Positions 24,913 to 33,875 of a DNA stretch of 64,000 bases are shown here, one piece after another. This DNA comes from Luteimonas panaciterrae. GTDB taxonomy: Bacteria; Pseudomonadota; Gammaproteobacteria; Xanthomonadales; Xanthomonadaceae. The translations under genes were made by a program, and so were the position numbers. Position 1 is the first letter of the stretch. The number at the start of each line of letters is the position of its first letter. Below the pieces are notes generated by a model. The model saw nothing but the letters and a program-made list of their open reading frames with translations. It ran no database searches and was not told the origin of the DNA. The stretch covers positions 620,001-684,000 of the forward strand of contig NZ_JAJAVH010000001.1 of assembly GCF_020511115.1 (NCBI RefSeq). The letters are read 5' to 3'.

Positions 24913-27900
24913 ATGTCGCAACCCGTCACGCCAGTCGCGCAAGACGCCGCCACCGAAGCCGTACAAGTCAATCAGGCTGTTGACCGGGCCGTCGCCCAAG
25001 GCGGCGCCTATGAAGTCCTGCGCCGCCGGCTGAGCGAGCAGGGCGAGCGCCTGCGGCAGACGGCCAACACGCTCAACCAGCGCCGCTTGCAGGAATTCGG
25101 CGACAGCCGTCTCGAGGCGATCGGACGCCTGCGCATCCGCACCGAGAACAATTGCATCGGCCGTGACATCGTGCCGGTCGGCGATCTGTTGCTGTTCGGC
25201 TACAACGTTTTCATCGGCTTGAAGACCACTACCCGCGTGGAGGATGTGTTCGGGTTGTACAAGCTGGTGGAGGGCGCGGACGGCTACGACGTCACGCCGG
25301 TGGAGATCGCGTCGAGCTTCCTCGGCGATGCGGCATTCGTTCGTGATTTCAACGAGCTCTACGCCTATTACAAGGATGCGCGCCTGCTGCAGCTCGACGT
25401 GGCCGGCAGCAAGCTGCTTGCGGCCTTCCAGATCGGTGCGCGCAGCAGCGACGTGCGCGTGTTCCGCTGGGCGATCTCCAGCCAGGGCGAGCTGAGCTAC
25501 ATCGACATGCGCGGCGAGCGTGATCTCGTGCTGGCGCCGCCGTTCGATTTCACCTGGACGCGGGCCACGCGCGAACTGATGGTCAGCGGCCGCTTTCCGC
25601 ATCTGAACATCCTCGACACGATCTTTGTCGAGACCAGCGGCGGTGATCTCACCATCAAGGTCGAGAACAACACCGAACGAGGCGAGGGCATCTACAGCGA
25701 GCCGGTCGAGGACAAGACACAGTCGCTGGACGATGCCGCGTTCGAGTTCGCCCGCGTCGGCTCGCTGATCCTGCTGAAGGTGCTGCCTTATCGCGAAACC
25801 GTCTGGCGCGGCCTGGTCTACAACACCCTGACCGGCAAGGTCACGCGTAACGACGCCATCGTGCAGGCCTGCGTGCAGCTGCCGGAAGACCACGGCATCA
25901 TCTTCCCCGGCGGCTACTACCTGCAGAACGGCGAGCACAAGGCGTTCGACGCCAGCATGGACGGCATGCAATTGCAGCGCTCGATCCGCTCGCCCAACGG
26001 CGAGGACGTGATGTACGTCTTCTACGAGCACGAGGAAGGCCGCAGCGCGCTGTTCGTCTACAACATGATCCAGCGCAAGCTGCAGAACCCGCTGTTCGGC
26101 CACGGTCATGCAGTGTTGCAAGACGGACGCATGGTGCTGTTCCACGCCGAAGGCGACGGCGCCACCCGCATCCATCCGATGCAGGTCTGGCAAACACCGT
26201 TCGCCAGCGCGGAATTCGCCGCCAGTCGCCCAATGGGCACCAGCTTTATGGGCAAGATCGGCAACGCGGAACTGGTGCGCGGCATCTCCAATCTGTTCGA
26301 TCTCGGTCGTGAGATCGAAAGTCCGGAGGTGTCGCTGCAGCGTTATCAGCTGCTCGTGCGCAACACTCGACGCCTCTTCGACGCCCACCATTGGCTGGAT
26401 GATGCCAACTGCGAAGGCGCGGCCAAATTGTTGCGTGAAATCAGTGCGACCGGCGAGTCGGTGCTGGACGAGTTCGAGAAGGTCGAAAGCATCCGGCGTC
26501 AGTCCGACGCGGCGATGACGCAGGCGCGCGCCGACCACAAGACCCTGTTGGGCCGGTTGCTGCCGGAGAACTGGATGCAGGTGTCCGAGTTTGTGGAGGC
26601 GCTCAACGCCATCACGCGCCAGCGCGGCCACCTGTTGACCATCCGCGAATACCGGTACATCGACACCGCCGCGATCGACGTCATGGGCGCCGAACTGCAG
26701 GCCGAGCACGCGCGTATCGGTGCGGCCACGGGCGCCTTCCTCGGCGACGACAAGGCGCTGCAGCCGTATGCGAAGCGCGTCGAGGAGCTGGATGCACTAG
26801 CCCAGCAGGCGCAGACCGCGAAGCAGCTGGGCGAACAGGTGCAGGCACTCCAGGCCATGTCGGCTGATCTCGACATGCTCTCGGAACTGATCGCCGGTCT
26901 GCAGGTCGACGACGCCACGCAGCGCACGCGCGTGGTGGAAGCGATCTCGGCCATCTATGCGCGTCTCAATCAAGCCAGGGCGCGCGCCGAACAGCGGCGC
27001 AAGACGCTGGGCTCGGCCGAGGCGGTCGCCCAGTTCGGCGCACAGTTCGCGTTGTTCGGACAGGCGATCACCAGTGCGCTCGGTCTGGCCACCGATCCTG
27101 AGCGCGCCGACGAGCAGTTGTCGCGACTGATGGTGCAGCTGGAAGAATTAGAAAGCCAGTTCGGCGAGTACGAGCAATTCCTCGACGATATCCTCGGCAA
27201 GCGCGAGGAACTGCTGGAAACCTTCGAGTCGCACAAACAGGCGCTGCTCGACGAACGCCAGCGCAAGGCGCAGGCCGTGCTGGATGCCGCCGACCGCATT
27301 CTCGACGGCCTTGGTCGGCGCACCGAGAAGTTCGCCAACGCTGACGAACTCAACGCCTTCTTTGCCGGCGATCCGCTGATCCTCAAGATCCGCGAACTCG
27401 CCGAGCGGCTGCGCACGCTTAAGGACAGCGTCAAGGCCGACGACGTCGAGGCGCGCCTGAAGAGCGCGCGTGATCAGTCCGTGCGTGCCCTGCGCGATCG
27501 TACCGATCTGTTCGAGGATGGCGGTAACGTCATCAAGCTGGGCCGTCATCGCTTCAGCATCAACACGCAGGCGCTGGACCTGACTTTGCTGCCACGCGGC
27601 GACACGCTGGCGCTGCATCTCACCGGCACCGATTTCATGCAACCGCTCGAAAGCGAGGAACTCGCCGGGTTGCGCGAATTCTGGCCGGTCACGCTGGAGT
27701 CCGAGTCGCCGACGCTGTACCGAGGGGAATATCTGGCGGGGCAGTTGCTGGATGCCGCTGAAGCGGGACGAGACGGCATGAGCCTGGATCTGCTGCAACG
27801 TCAGGCCGCCGATCCCGAGGCGCTGGCGAAGATCGTGCGCGAATTCGCCGCGCCACGTTATCGTGACGGCTACGAACGTGGCATCCATGATCACGACGCA

Positions 27901-30312
27901 ACGCTGATCCTGCGCACGCTGTTGGCACAGCGCGCGGCGGCGGGCGCTCTGCTTCACACGCCGAAGGCGCGTGCGCTTGCCGTGCTGTTCTGGGTCGAGC
28001 ATGGGCAGCGCGAGGATGTACGTGGCTGGGCACAACGGCGCGTCGCCGCCAGCGCCATGCAAGAGCTGTTCGGCGCGCGCGCGGGACTCGAAGCGCTGCG
28101 CGCGGAGATCGCCGAGGCCATTAGCGGCTACATCCGGGATACCGCGCTGGCTTTCGACCCGGCGCTCGCGCGCAAGGCGGCGGATTACCTGGTCGATGAG
28201 TTGGATGAAAGCGAGTCGGCCTTCATGCTTTCGCGTTACGCGCGCGAGTTGCGCGAGGGCTTGCATGCGCGCCTGACGGCCGCCGGCATTCAGGACGCCT
28301 TCGCGCGCACGTTGACGGCGTTGCCGCCGGCCGCGCGTTGGGTACATGCCCTGCATTGGCTGGAAGGGCTGTGCTCGCAGGCACAGTTCGCGCCGCTGGC
28401 CGCGTATGCACCGGAAGCGGCAGCGCTTCTGCTCAGCGAATCGGCGCTGCGTCGTCACAACAACGATGCGGCTCTGCTGACGACCATTGAAGGATTGCTC
28501 GGCGAACATCCGCGCATCCAGGGCGGGCGCATGACGCTGGCAGCGGATGACCTGATCGAGCGCCTGCATGCGCATCGTGACAGTTTCCTGCCCGGCTATC
28601 GCCGCTACCAATCGATCCGACAGGACGTCGTCACGCGTGAGCGCGAGGCGTTGCGGCTGTCGGAGTTCAAGGCGCGGCCGCTGACCTCGTTCGTGCGCAA
28701 CAAGCTCATCAACGACGTCTATCTGCGGATCATCGGCGACAACCTCGCCAAGCAGATCGGCACGATCGGCGAGGATAAACGCAGCGACCTGATGGGCCTG
28801 CTGATGATGATCTCGCCGCCGGGTTACGGCAAAACCACGCTGATGGAGTACGTCGCCCATCGCCTCGGGCTGATCTTCATGAAGATCAATGGTCCCGCGC
28901 TGGGTCATGGCGTGCGTTCCATCGACCCGGCGCAGGCGCCGGACGCCACTTCCCGGCAAGAACTTGAGAAGCTCAACCTCGCGTTGGAAATGAGCAACAA
29001 CGTCATGCTGTATGTCGACGACATCCAGCACACGCATCCGGAATTCCTGCAGAAGTTCATCTCGCTGTGCGACGGTACGCGCCGCATCGAGGGCGTGTGG
29101 AAGGGTGGCACCAAGACCTACGATCTGCGCGGCAAGAAATTCTGTGTAGTGATGGCCGGCAACCCCTATACCGAATCCGGTGAGGTGTTCAAGATTCCGG
29201 ACATGCTCGCCAACCGCGCCGACATCTACAACCTCGGTGACGTGCTCGGTGGCATGGAAGATGCGTTCACGCTCAGCTACATCGAGAACTGCCTCACCTC
29301 CAATCCGGTGCTGGCGCCGTTGGCCACGCGCGATCTGGCGGACCTCTATCTCTTCGTCGACAAGGCGCAGGGCAAGGAAGTCTCGCTCAATGGCTTGAGT
29401 CATGCCTATAGCGGCGCGGAGAGCAACGAGATCGTCGCCACCCTGCAACGCTTGATGCAGGTGCGCGATGTGGTCTACCGCGTCAATCAGCAATACATCG
29501 CCAGTGCCGCGCAGGCCGACAAGTACCGCACCGAGCCGCCGTTCAAGCTGCAGGGCAGCTATCGCAACATGAACAAACTCGCCGAGAAGATTTCGCCGGT
29601 GATGAACGAGGCCGAGCTGCAACAGATCATCAGCGATCATTATCTCGGTGAAGCGCAACTGCTGACCACGGGTGCGGAGGAGAACCTGCTCAAGCTGGGC
29701 GAGCTACGCGGCACGCTGACGGCCGAGGAGGCCGCGCGCTGGGCACAGATCAAGCGCGACTTCCTGCGCGACAAGGCGATGGGGGCCGACGACGCCGATA
29801 TCGGCGGCCGCGTGGTGGCACAATTGGCCGACATCGCCGGCGGTCTGCAGGCGATCGGTGATGCTGCGGCGCAGCCATCCGCACCGGTTGTCGTCCCTCC
29901 AGCGGCAGCCGCGTCGGCACCTTGGGATGCGTTGCTGGCATTGCTGCAACGCGTGGCCGATCGGCCATCGCCTGCGTCCGAAACATCTGCGTCGGAAACG
30001 GCGAACATCGCCGAAGCTTTGCCGCAGACCTTGCGCGCCGCGGTCGAGCCCTTGCTGGAAGCATTGCGCGCCAGCCATGACCAGCAGCAGAAAATCCAGA
30101 CCGCTATGCTGCAGTTGGTTGATGCGACCCGTGCCACTGGCGCGGAATCCAAGACCAAGACTTCCGGTGCGCGCAAACAACCGCATCGTCCTACGTCAGC
30201 GGAGCTTCCGCTCGACGCAGCCCTGGAAAAATTGGGCGATACGGCATCCATAGAAGCGGCATCGGTCAAGGCCTCGAGGCGTGGCGCCGGCTCGGAGGCG
30301 GATTCCTCGTGA
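24913..30312 (+). CDS. Giant AAA+ ATPase annotated in relatives as DNA repair ATPase
   Basis: 1799 aa soluble protein. An N-terminal beta-rich region (about 60-520) resembles repeated strand motifs. Long coiled coils lie at about 580-860 and a helical middle follows. The AAA+ domain (about 1260-1560) has Walker A SPPGYGKTT (Lys1307), Walker B VMLYVDDIQ (Asp1369/Asp1370), sensor-like VVMAGNPY and a late arginine region. The last 180 residues are low-complexity Ala/Pro/Ser with a helix. Homologues of this size carry the name DNA repair ATPase, but evidence for repair is thin. The operon context suggests remodelling of membrane or nucleoprotein complexes. It overlaps the next gene by 4 nt. Confidence 0.85.
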   Translation: MSQPVTPVAQDAATEAVQVNQAVDRAVAQGGAYEVLRRRLSEQGERLRQTANTLNQRRLQEFGDSRLEAIGRLRIRTENNCIGRDIVPVGDLLLFGYNVFIGLKTTTRVEDVFGLYKLVEGADGYDVTPVEIASSFLGDAAFVRDFNELYAYYKDARLLQLDVAGSKLLAAFQIGARSSDVRVFRWAISSQGELSYIDMRGERDLVLAPPFDFTWTRATRELMVSGRFPHLNILDTIFVETSGGDLTIKVENNTERGEGIYSEPVEDKTQSLDDAAFEFARVGSLILLKVLPYRETVWRGLVYNTLTGKVTRNDAIVQACVQLPEDHGIIFPGGYYLQNGEHKAFDASMDGMQLQRSIRSPNGEDVMYVFYEHEEGRSALFVYNMIQRKLQNPLFGHGHAVLQDGRMVLFHAEGDGATRIHPMQVWQTPFASAEFAASRPMGTSFMGKIGNAELVRGISNLFDLGREIESPEVSLQRYQLLVRNTRRLFDAHHWLDDANCEGAAKLLREISATGESVLDEFEKVESIRRQSDAAMTQARADHKTLLGRLLPENWMQVSEFVEALNAITRQRGHLLTIREYRYIDTAAIDVMGAELQAEHARIGAATGAFLGDDKALQPYAKRVEELDALAQQAQTAKQLGEQVQALQAMSADLDMLSELIAGLQVDDATQRTRVVEAISAIYARLNQARARAEQRRKTLGSAEAVAQFGAQFALFGQAITSALGLATDPERADEQLSRLMVQLEELESQFGEYEQFLDDILGKREELLETFESHKQALLDERQRKAQAVLDAADRILDGLGRRTEKFANADELNAFFAGDPLILKIRELAERLRTLKDSVKADDVEARLKSARDQSVRALRDRTDLFEDGGNVIKLGRHRFSINTQALDLTLLPRGDTLALHLTGTDFMQPLESEELAGLREFWPVTLESESPTLYRGEYLAGQLLDAAEAGRDGMSLDLLQRQAADPEALAKIVREFAAPRYRDGYERGIHDHDATLILRTLLAQRAAAGALLHTPKARALAVLFWVEHGQREDVRGWAQRRVAASAMQELFGARAGLEALRAEIAEAISGYIRDTALAFDPALARKAADYLVDELDESESAFMLSRYARELREGLHARLTAAGIQDAFARTLTALPPAARWVHALHWLEGLCSQAQFAPLAAYAPEAAALLLSESALRRHNNDAALLTTIEGLLGEHPRIQGGRMTLAADDLIERLHAHRDSFLPGYRRYQSIRQDVVTREREALRLSEFKARPLTSFVRNKLINDVYLRIIGDNLAKQIGTIGEDKRSDLMGLLMMISPPGYGKTTLMEYVAHRLGLIFMKINGPALGHGVRSIDPAQAPDATSRQELEKLNLALEMSNNVMLYVDDIQHTHPEFLQKFISLCDGTRRIEGVWKGGTKTYDLRGKKFCVVMAGNPYTESGEVFKIPDMLANRADIYNLGDVLGGMEDAFTLSYIENCLTSNPVLAPLATRDLADLYLFVDKAQGKEVSLNGLSHAYSGAESNEIVATLQRLMQVRDVVYRVNQQYIASAAQADKYRTEPPFKLQGSYRNMNKLAEKISPVMNEAELQQIISDHYLGEAQLLTTGAEENLLKLGELRGTLTAEEAARWAQIKRDFLRDKAMGADDADIGGRVVAQLADIAGGLQAIGDAAAQPSAPVVVPPAAAASAPWDALLALLQRVADRPSPASETSASETANIAEALPQTLRAAVEPLLEALRASHDQQQKIQTAMLQLVDATRATGAESKTKTSGARKQPHRPTSAELPLDAALEKLGDTASIEAASVKASRRGAGSEADSS

Positions 30313-31097
30313 CATCCGACGTGCCAAGTTCGCAAGCGATATCGCCCGGGCCAGACGACGGTCGTGATGCCGTGCGACAGATCGGCGCCGACATTCTCGC
30401 CGCTGTCGATCTGGCCGCCATCAATGCACGCCTGGCGGAGCTGCCATCCGGCATATTGCTTGCCGAACTCGAGAACGTCCTGGCGGCGATCGATAGCGGC
30501 GATCCGGTGCGCCGCCGTCAGCGGGCCGGCGTTTTTGGCCGCCTCATCGGCCGCGATCTGGTCGCCGAAGCTCAGGTGGATTCGGTCGAGAGCCGGGTTC
30601 GGTTGCATGTCCTGGCGGCACAGGCGCACGCCGACACGCTCATCGATGGTCGGGCCAAGTTGAGGGCGCTGTCGACATCCCTGCAACAACAGATCGAGCG
30701 GCTGAACGACCTGCTCGTGCGCGAACGCGCGGCGCCGCCGGCCACGACCGAGCGCGAGGCGGCCCGGCAGCGCCGTTTGCAGCACCTCGACGCCATTCTC
30801 GCCTCGTGGCGGATGAGCGTGTCGCAGATCGCCATGGTGTGCGACCATGCCGCCGCGCTGCTCGATCGCCATGCACAGCTGCGCGACGTCCTGGTGCCGC
30901 TCTGGCGCCAGCGTGCTTCCGCCGAAGCCGTCGCCGCGCAACTCGATCGCGAGCGTGCAGCCGCGATCGCCGACGTTCGCGATGCCTTGCGCGCGCAACT
31001 CGCCTCGCTGCACACCGCTGCCTCGCGCCTTTCCGCAGACGGACTTTCCGCAAACGCGACACCCATCGAACGCACACCCAAGGAGCCACCGCCATGA
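30309..31097 (+). CDS. Coiled-coil protein of the TelA/flotillin operon, unknown function
   Basis: 262 aa, predicted helical throughout with no signal peptide or membrane segment. It has a central region LLAELENVLAAIDSGDPVRR, then heptad-rich stretches (about 120-160 and 195-245) full of Leu, Arg and Gln, and a disordered Pro-rich end. No family recognised. Start and stop each overlap the neighbouring genes by 4 nt, so it is translated with the giant ATPase and TelA and may be a structural partner of TelA. Confidence 0.75.
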   Translation: MTSDVPSSQAISPGPDDGRDAVRQIGADILAAVDLAAINARLAELPSGILLAELENVLAAIDSGDPVRRRQRAGVFGRLIGRDLVAEAQVDSVESRVRLHVLAAQAHADTLIDGRAKLRALSTSLQQQIERLNDLLVRERAAPPATTEREAARQRRLQHLDAILASWRMSVSQIAMVCDHAAALLDRHAQLRDVLVPLWRQRASAEAVAAQLDRERAAAIADVRDALRAQLASLHTAASRLSADGLSANATPIERTPKEPPP

Positions 31098-32200
31098 CCC
31101 AGCCCACCACGGACGTCGTCGTACTGCCCGCCTCGGGCCTGCCGGACGAAGCCGCATTGACGGCGCTCGGTCTCACCACCGCCGATGCCGCGCGCATTGT
31201 GGAGATCAGCCGCACGCTGCAGGATCTTGCTCCAGCGGGCATCCAGGGGTTCGGTCGCGACGTGGCCGCCAAGACCACGGCGTTTTCCAGTCAATTGCTC
31301 GACCAGGTGCGCAACCGCGATCTCGACGGGACTGGCGAAAAGCTCGGCGAAGTCGTGCGTATCGCGCGCACGCTCAACCTGCAGAAGCTCGGCGCGCGCT
31401 CGAAGCTCCCAATCGTCGGCCCCTTGATCGACAGGATGCGGGCGTCCAAGGGCGAGCTGGTGCAGAAGTTCAGCAATACCAATCAGCAGATCGAGCAGTT
31501 GATGCGCGATGTTTCGCGTCAGCAGGAGGATCTGGGCAAGCGCGTCAAGGAATTCGACCGCATGCACGAGATCGTGCGCGAGGAGCGCCACGAACTCGGC
31601 GTACACATTGCCGCCGGCCGTTTGCGCATGGCCACTCTCGAAGAGGAGCGGCGCGGGTTGGCGGACAAGGACGATCCGGAATCGCGCACGCGCCGCTCGG
31701 AGCTCGACAACGCGGCGCGCCTGCTCGACAAGCGCATCGGCGATCTGGTGCTTCTGCAGCACGCGGCCGACCAGTCGCTGCCGACGATCCGCATCATCCA
31801 GGCCAACGCGATGCTGCTCATCGAGAAGTTCGCTGCGGTGCGCGACATCACCATTCCGGCTTGGAAGCGCAGCTTCGCCATCCAGCTGTCGCTGCACGAA
31901 CAGAAGAACGCGGTCGAGCTGGCCACGGCCATCGACGATGCGACCAACGAGATGATGCGCAGGAATGCCGATCTGTTGCACGAGAATTCGGTGGCCACCG
32001 CCAAGGCCAACCAGCGCGGTGTGATCGATATCGAAACTCTGCAATACGTCCATGACCAGTTGATCAAGACGGTCGAGGACGTGCGCGAGATCCATCGGGA
32101 GGGCATCGAGAAGCGGCGTCAGGCCGAGCGCGATCTCACCCAGATGCGGGAGGATGTCCAGAAACGTCTGGCCGCGCCCACGATCGAGCCGGTGGCCTAA
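31094..32200 (+). CDS. TelA/KlaA-family toxic anion resistance protein
   Basis: 368 aa helical protein of the TelA family (PF05816), linked to tellurite and other toxic-anion resistance and to envelope-active antimicrobials. Recognisable segments include FSNTNQQIEQLMRDVSRQQ, the LLQHAADQSLPTIRIIQANA region and IPAWKRSFAIQLSLHEQKNA, all typical of the core. The exact biochemical role of TelA is unknown. The ATG at 31094 overlaps the previous stop. Four nt separate its stop from the phospholipase-D-like gene. It ties this operon to Ter-type stress systems. Confidence 0.93.
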   Translation: MTQPTTDVVVLPASGLPDEAALTALGLTTADAARIVEISRTLQDLAPAGIQGFGRDVAAKTTAFSSQLLDQVRNRDLDGTGEKLGEVVRIARTLNLQKLGARSKLPIVGPLIDRMRASKGELVQKFSNTNQQIEQLMRDVSRQQEDLGKRVKEFDRMHEIVREERHELGVHIAAGRLRMATLEEERRGLADKDDPESRTRRSELDNAARLLDKRIGDLVLLQHAADQSLPTIRIIQANAMLLIEKFAAVRDITIPAWKRSFAIQLSLHEQKNAVELATAIDDATNEMMRRNADLLHENSVATAKANQRGVIDIETLQYVHDQLIKTVEDVREIHREGIEKRRQAERDLTQMREDVQKRLAAPTIEPVA

Positions 32201-32203
32201 GCG

Positions 32204-32896
32204 ATGGATTTCGGCCAGCTTGACGAGGCCCTGCGCGCCAGCGTCGCGGATTTCAATCTCGACAACGAAGAGCGCTTCGAATTGCGGGAAATCGGTGCGC
32301 GCCTCGACGCCGAACGCATCCGCTACCTGCGCAATCGCGCCTTCGAGATGGCGCGGGAATTGGTGTTGGCCAACGGAGCCGACACCCTGGACGTGCTGCG
32401 CTGGCTCGAACAGGTGGTCAAGACGCTCGACCTCTCCACCGCGACCGCCGTCGCAGCGACGACAGCTTTCTTCACGCCCGGTGAGAGCTGCCTTCGCAAG
32501 CTGCGCGAACTGTGCCGCAGCAGCCGGCGCAGTATCGACGTCTGTGTCTTCACTATCGCGGATGATCGCTTGAGCGGCGAGCTTGTCGCCGCGCATGGGC
32601 GCGGCGTGCATGTGCGCATCATCAGCGACAACGACAAGCGCTTTGACGAAGGCAGCGATATCGCGAGGCTGGCATCGGATGGCATCGAGGTGAGGCTGGA
32701 TGATGCGCCATCCCACATGCATCACAAGTTCGCCATGTTCGACGGCGAGCAGCTTGCCAACGGCAGTTTCAACTGGACGCGCAGTGCGAGCAGTTCCAAT
32801 CAGGAGAATCTGATCGTCAGCCGGGATGCGTACCTGCTGCGCTGTTTCGGGATGCAGTTCGAGCAGCTGTGGGAGAGGTTTCCGGCGTTGTCCTGA
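32204..32896 (+). CDS. Phospholipase D/nuclease-like protein with TerB-like N-terminal part
   Basis: 230 aa. The C-terminal PLD domain (about 85-225) has a single HKD motif: His173, Lys175 and Asp180 in HHKFAMFD, then NGSFNWT. One-HKD enzymes (Nuc, mitoPLD type) dimerise and cut either DNA/RNA or phospholipid. The N-terminal 80 residues are helical (DNEERFELREIGARLDAER) and resemble TerB-like repeats. There is no signal peptide, so it is cytoplasmic. It is the last gene of the operon and the only obvious hydrolytic effector, 10 bp before the convergent KASIII-like gene. Confidence 0.87.
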   Translation: MDFGQLDEALRASVADFNLDNEERFELREIGARLDAERIRYLRNRAFEMARELVLANGADTLDVLRWLEQVVKTLDLSTATAVAATTAFFTPGESCLRKLRELCRSSRRSIDVCVFTIADDRLSGELVAAHGRGVHVRIISDNDKRFDEGSDIARLASDGIEVRLDDAPSHMHHKFAMFDGEQLANGSFNWTRSASSSNQENLIVSRDAYLLRCFGMQFEQLWERFPALS

Positions 32897-32906
32897 CGGC
32901 GTCGCT

Positions 32907-33875
32907 CTAGACCCGCAGCAGAACCGCCACCTGCGCCACGCTGCCGATGCCGATGCCGTAGAGCACGAGATAAGGCGTGCGCAGCTGCTTGCGGTAGCGG
33001 GCGAGGGTGAAGGGAACGGAGGCGAAGATCAGGTTACCCGCGTCTTCGAGTGTGTCGAAGTAGTCGCGCGGTCGGATTTTCGCGTTCCAGTGATCCATCA
33101 ATTTGCGGCTGGCCTGGTGACCGATGAAGGTGATGTCGTCTCCGCGCAAGCCGGAACGTTCCAGCAAACGTCCGACGAGCGCGGGCGCGCCTTCCATGCC
33201 CAGGTGGAGAAAGGTGCGCATGCCGTCTTCCTCGAGCGCGAAGGTCGGCTGCTCCGACCCGGCGCCCGCGCGCGAGCGCAGTGTCATGGCCTGATACTGC
33301 GAGCCGAGCGTTTCCGCTTCCCAGTCCTGCACGGTCAACGATTCGCTTGCGCCAAGTACGACGGCGGCGGTGCCGTCGCCGATACCGAAGGCGCTGCCGC
33401 GACGGTAATCCATGTTGCGTGTCCAGCCGGCGCCGGTGGCGATCAGCGGGTGTTGGCAATGGCCAGCCTTGAGCGCCTCCCAGGCGGTGATCAGGCTCAG
33501 CACGAAGTTGGTGAACTCGCCCTGCAGTGGCAGCGTCATGAGGTTCGAGCGCAGGCCGAGCAGTTCGTGCACGCGATATAGCTCGGCCGGTGCGAGGTAT
33601 TCCGATAGCGAGATGGCGCCGTAGAGGCGATCGATCTGTTCCGTGGCCAGGCGTGCGTCCGCGAGCGCCGCGCGCGCGGCATCGGCCGCCAGTTGCGCGA
33701 GTGTCTCGTCCGGCCCGAGCACGTGATGCTGACGATTGCCGTAGAACAGCGCGGCTTCGCTGATCCCGTTGCTGGCGGCTTCCTTGCGGATGTGGTCGAA
33801 GATCGGGTCCTCGCTCGTGCGCACACGCTTGGGCAGGGCAGAGCCGAGCCCGACGATACCGAACTCCTGCGCCAT
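32907..33875 (-). CDS. KASIII (FabH)-like protein lacking the catalytic cysteine
   Basis: 322 aa thiolase-fold protein of the 3-oxoacyl-ACP synthase III type. The His (GHQAS, His253) and Asn (DAGNLIF, Asn281) of the triad are present. The position equivalent to the nucleophilic Cys of FabH (AACAGF) reads GEFTNF, with Phe121. It therefore should not form the usual acyl-enzyme. It could be a pseudoenzyme subunit, a decarboxylase, or bind a substrate for the adjacent TPP enzyme. The ATG at 33875 overlaps the stop of that enzyme by 4 nt, so they are cotranscribed and probably work together. Confidence 0.82.
   Translation of the reverse strand: MAQEFGIVGLGSALPKRVRTSEDPIFDHIRKEAASNGISEAALFYGNRQHHVLGPDETLAQLAADAARAALADARLATEQIDRLYGAISLSEYLAPAELYRVHELLGLRSNLMTLPLQGEFTNFVLSLITAWEALKAGHCQHPLIATGAGWTRNMDYRRGSAFGIGDGTAAVVLGASESLTVQDWEAETLGSQYQAMTLRSRAGAGSEQPTFALEEDGMRTFLHLGMEGAPALVGRLLERSGLRGDDITFIGHQASRKLMDHWNAKIRPRDYFDTLEDAGNLIFASVPFTLARYRKQLRTPYLVLYGIGIGSVAQVAVLLRV

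Noticed and set aside
27148..29658. 836-codon open frame antisense to the giant ATPase
   Set aside because: No motifs and codon composition typical of an antisense shadow. The sense gene has Walker motifs.
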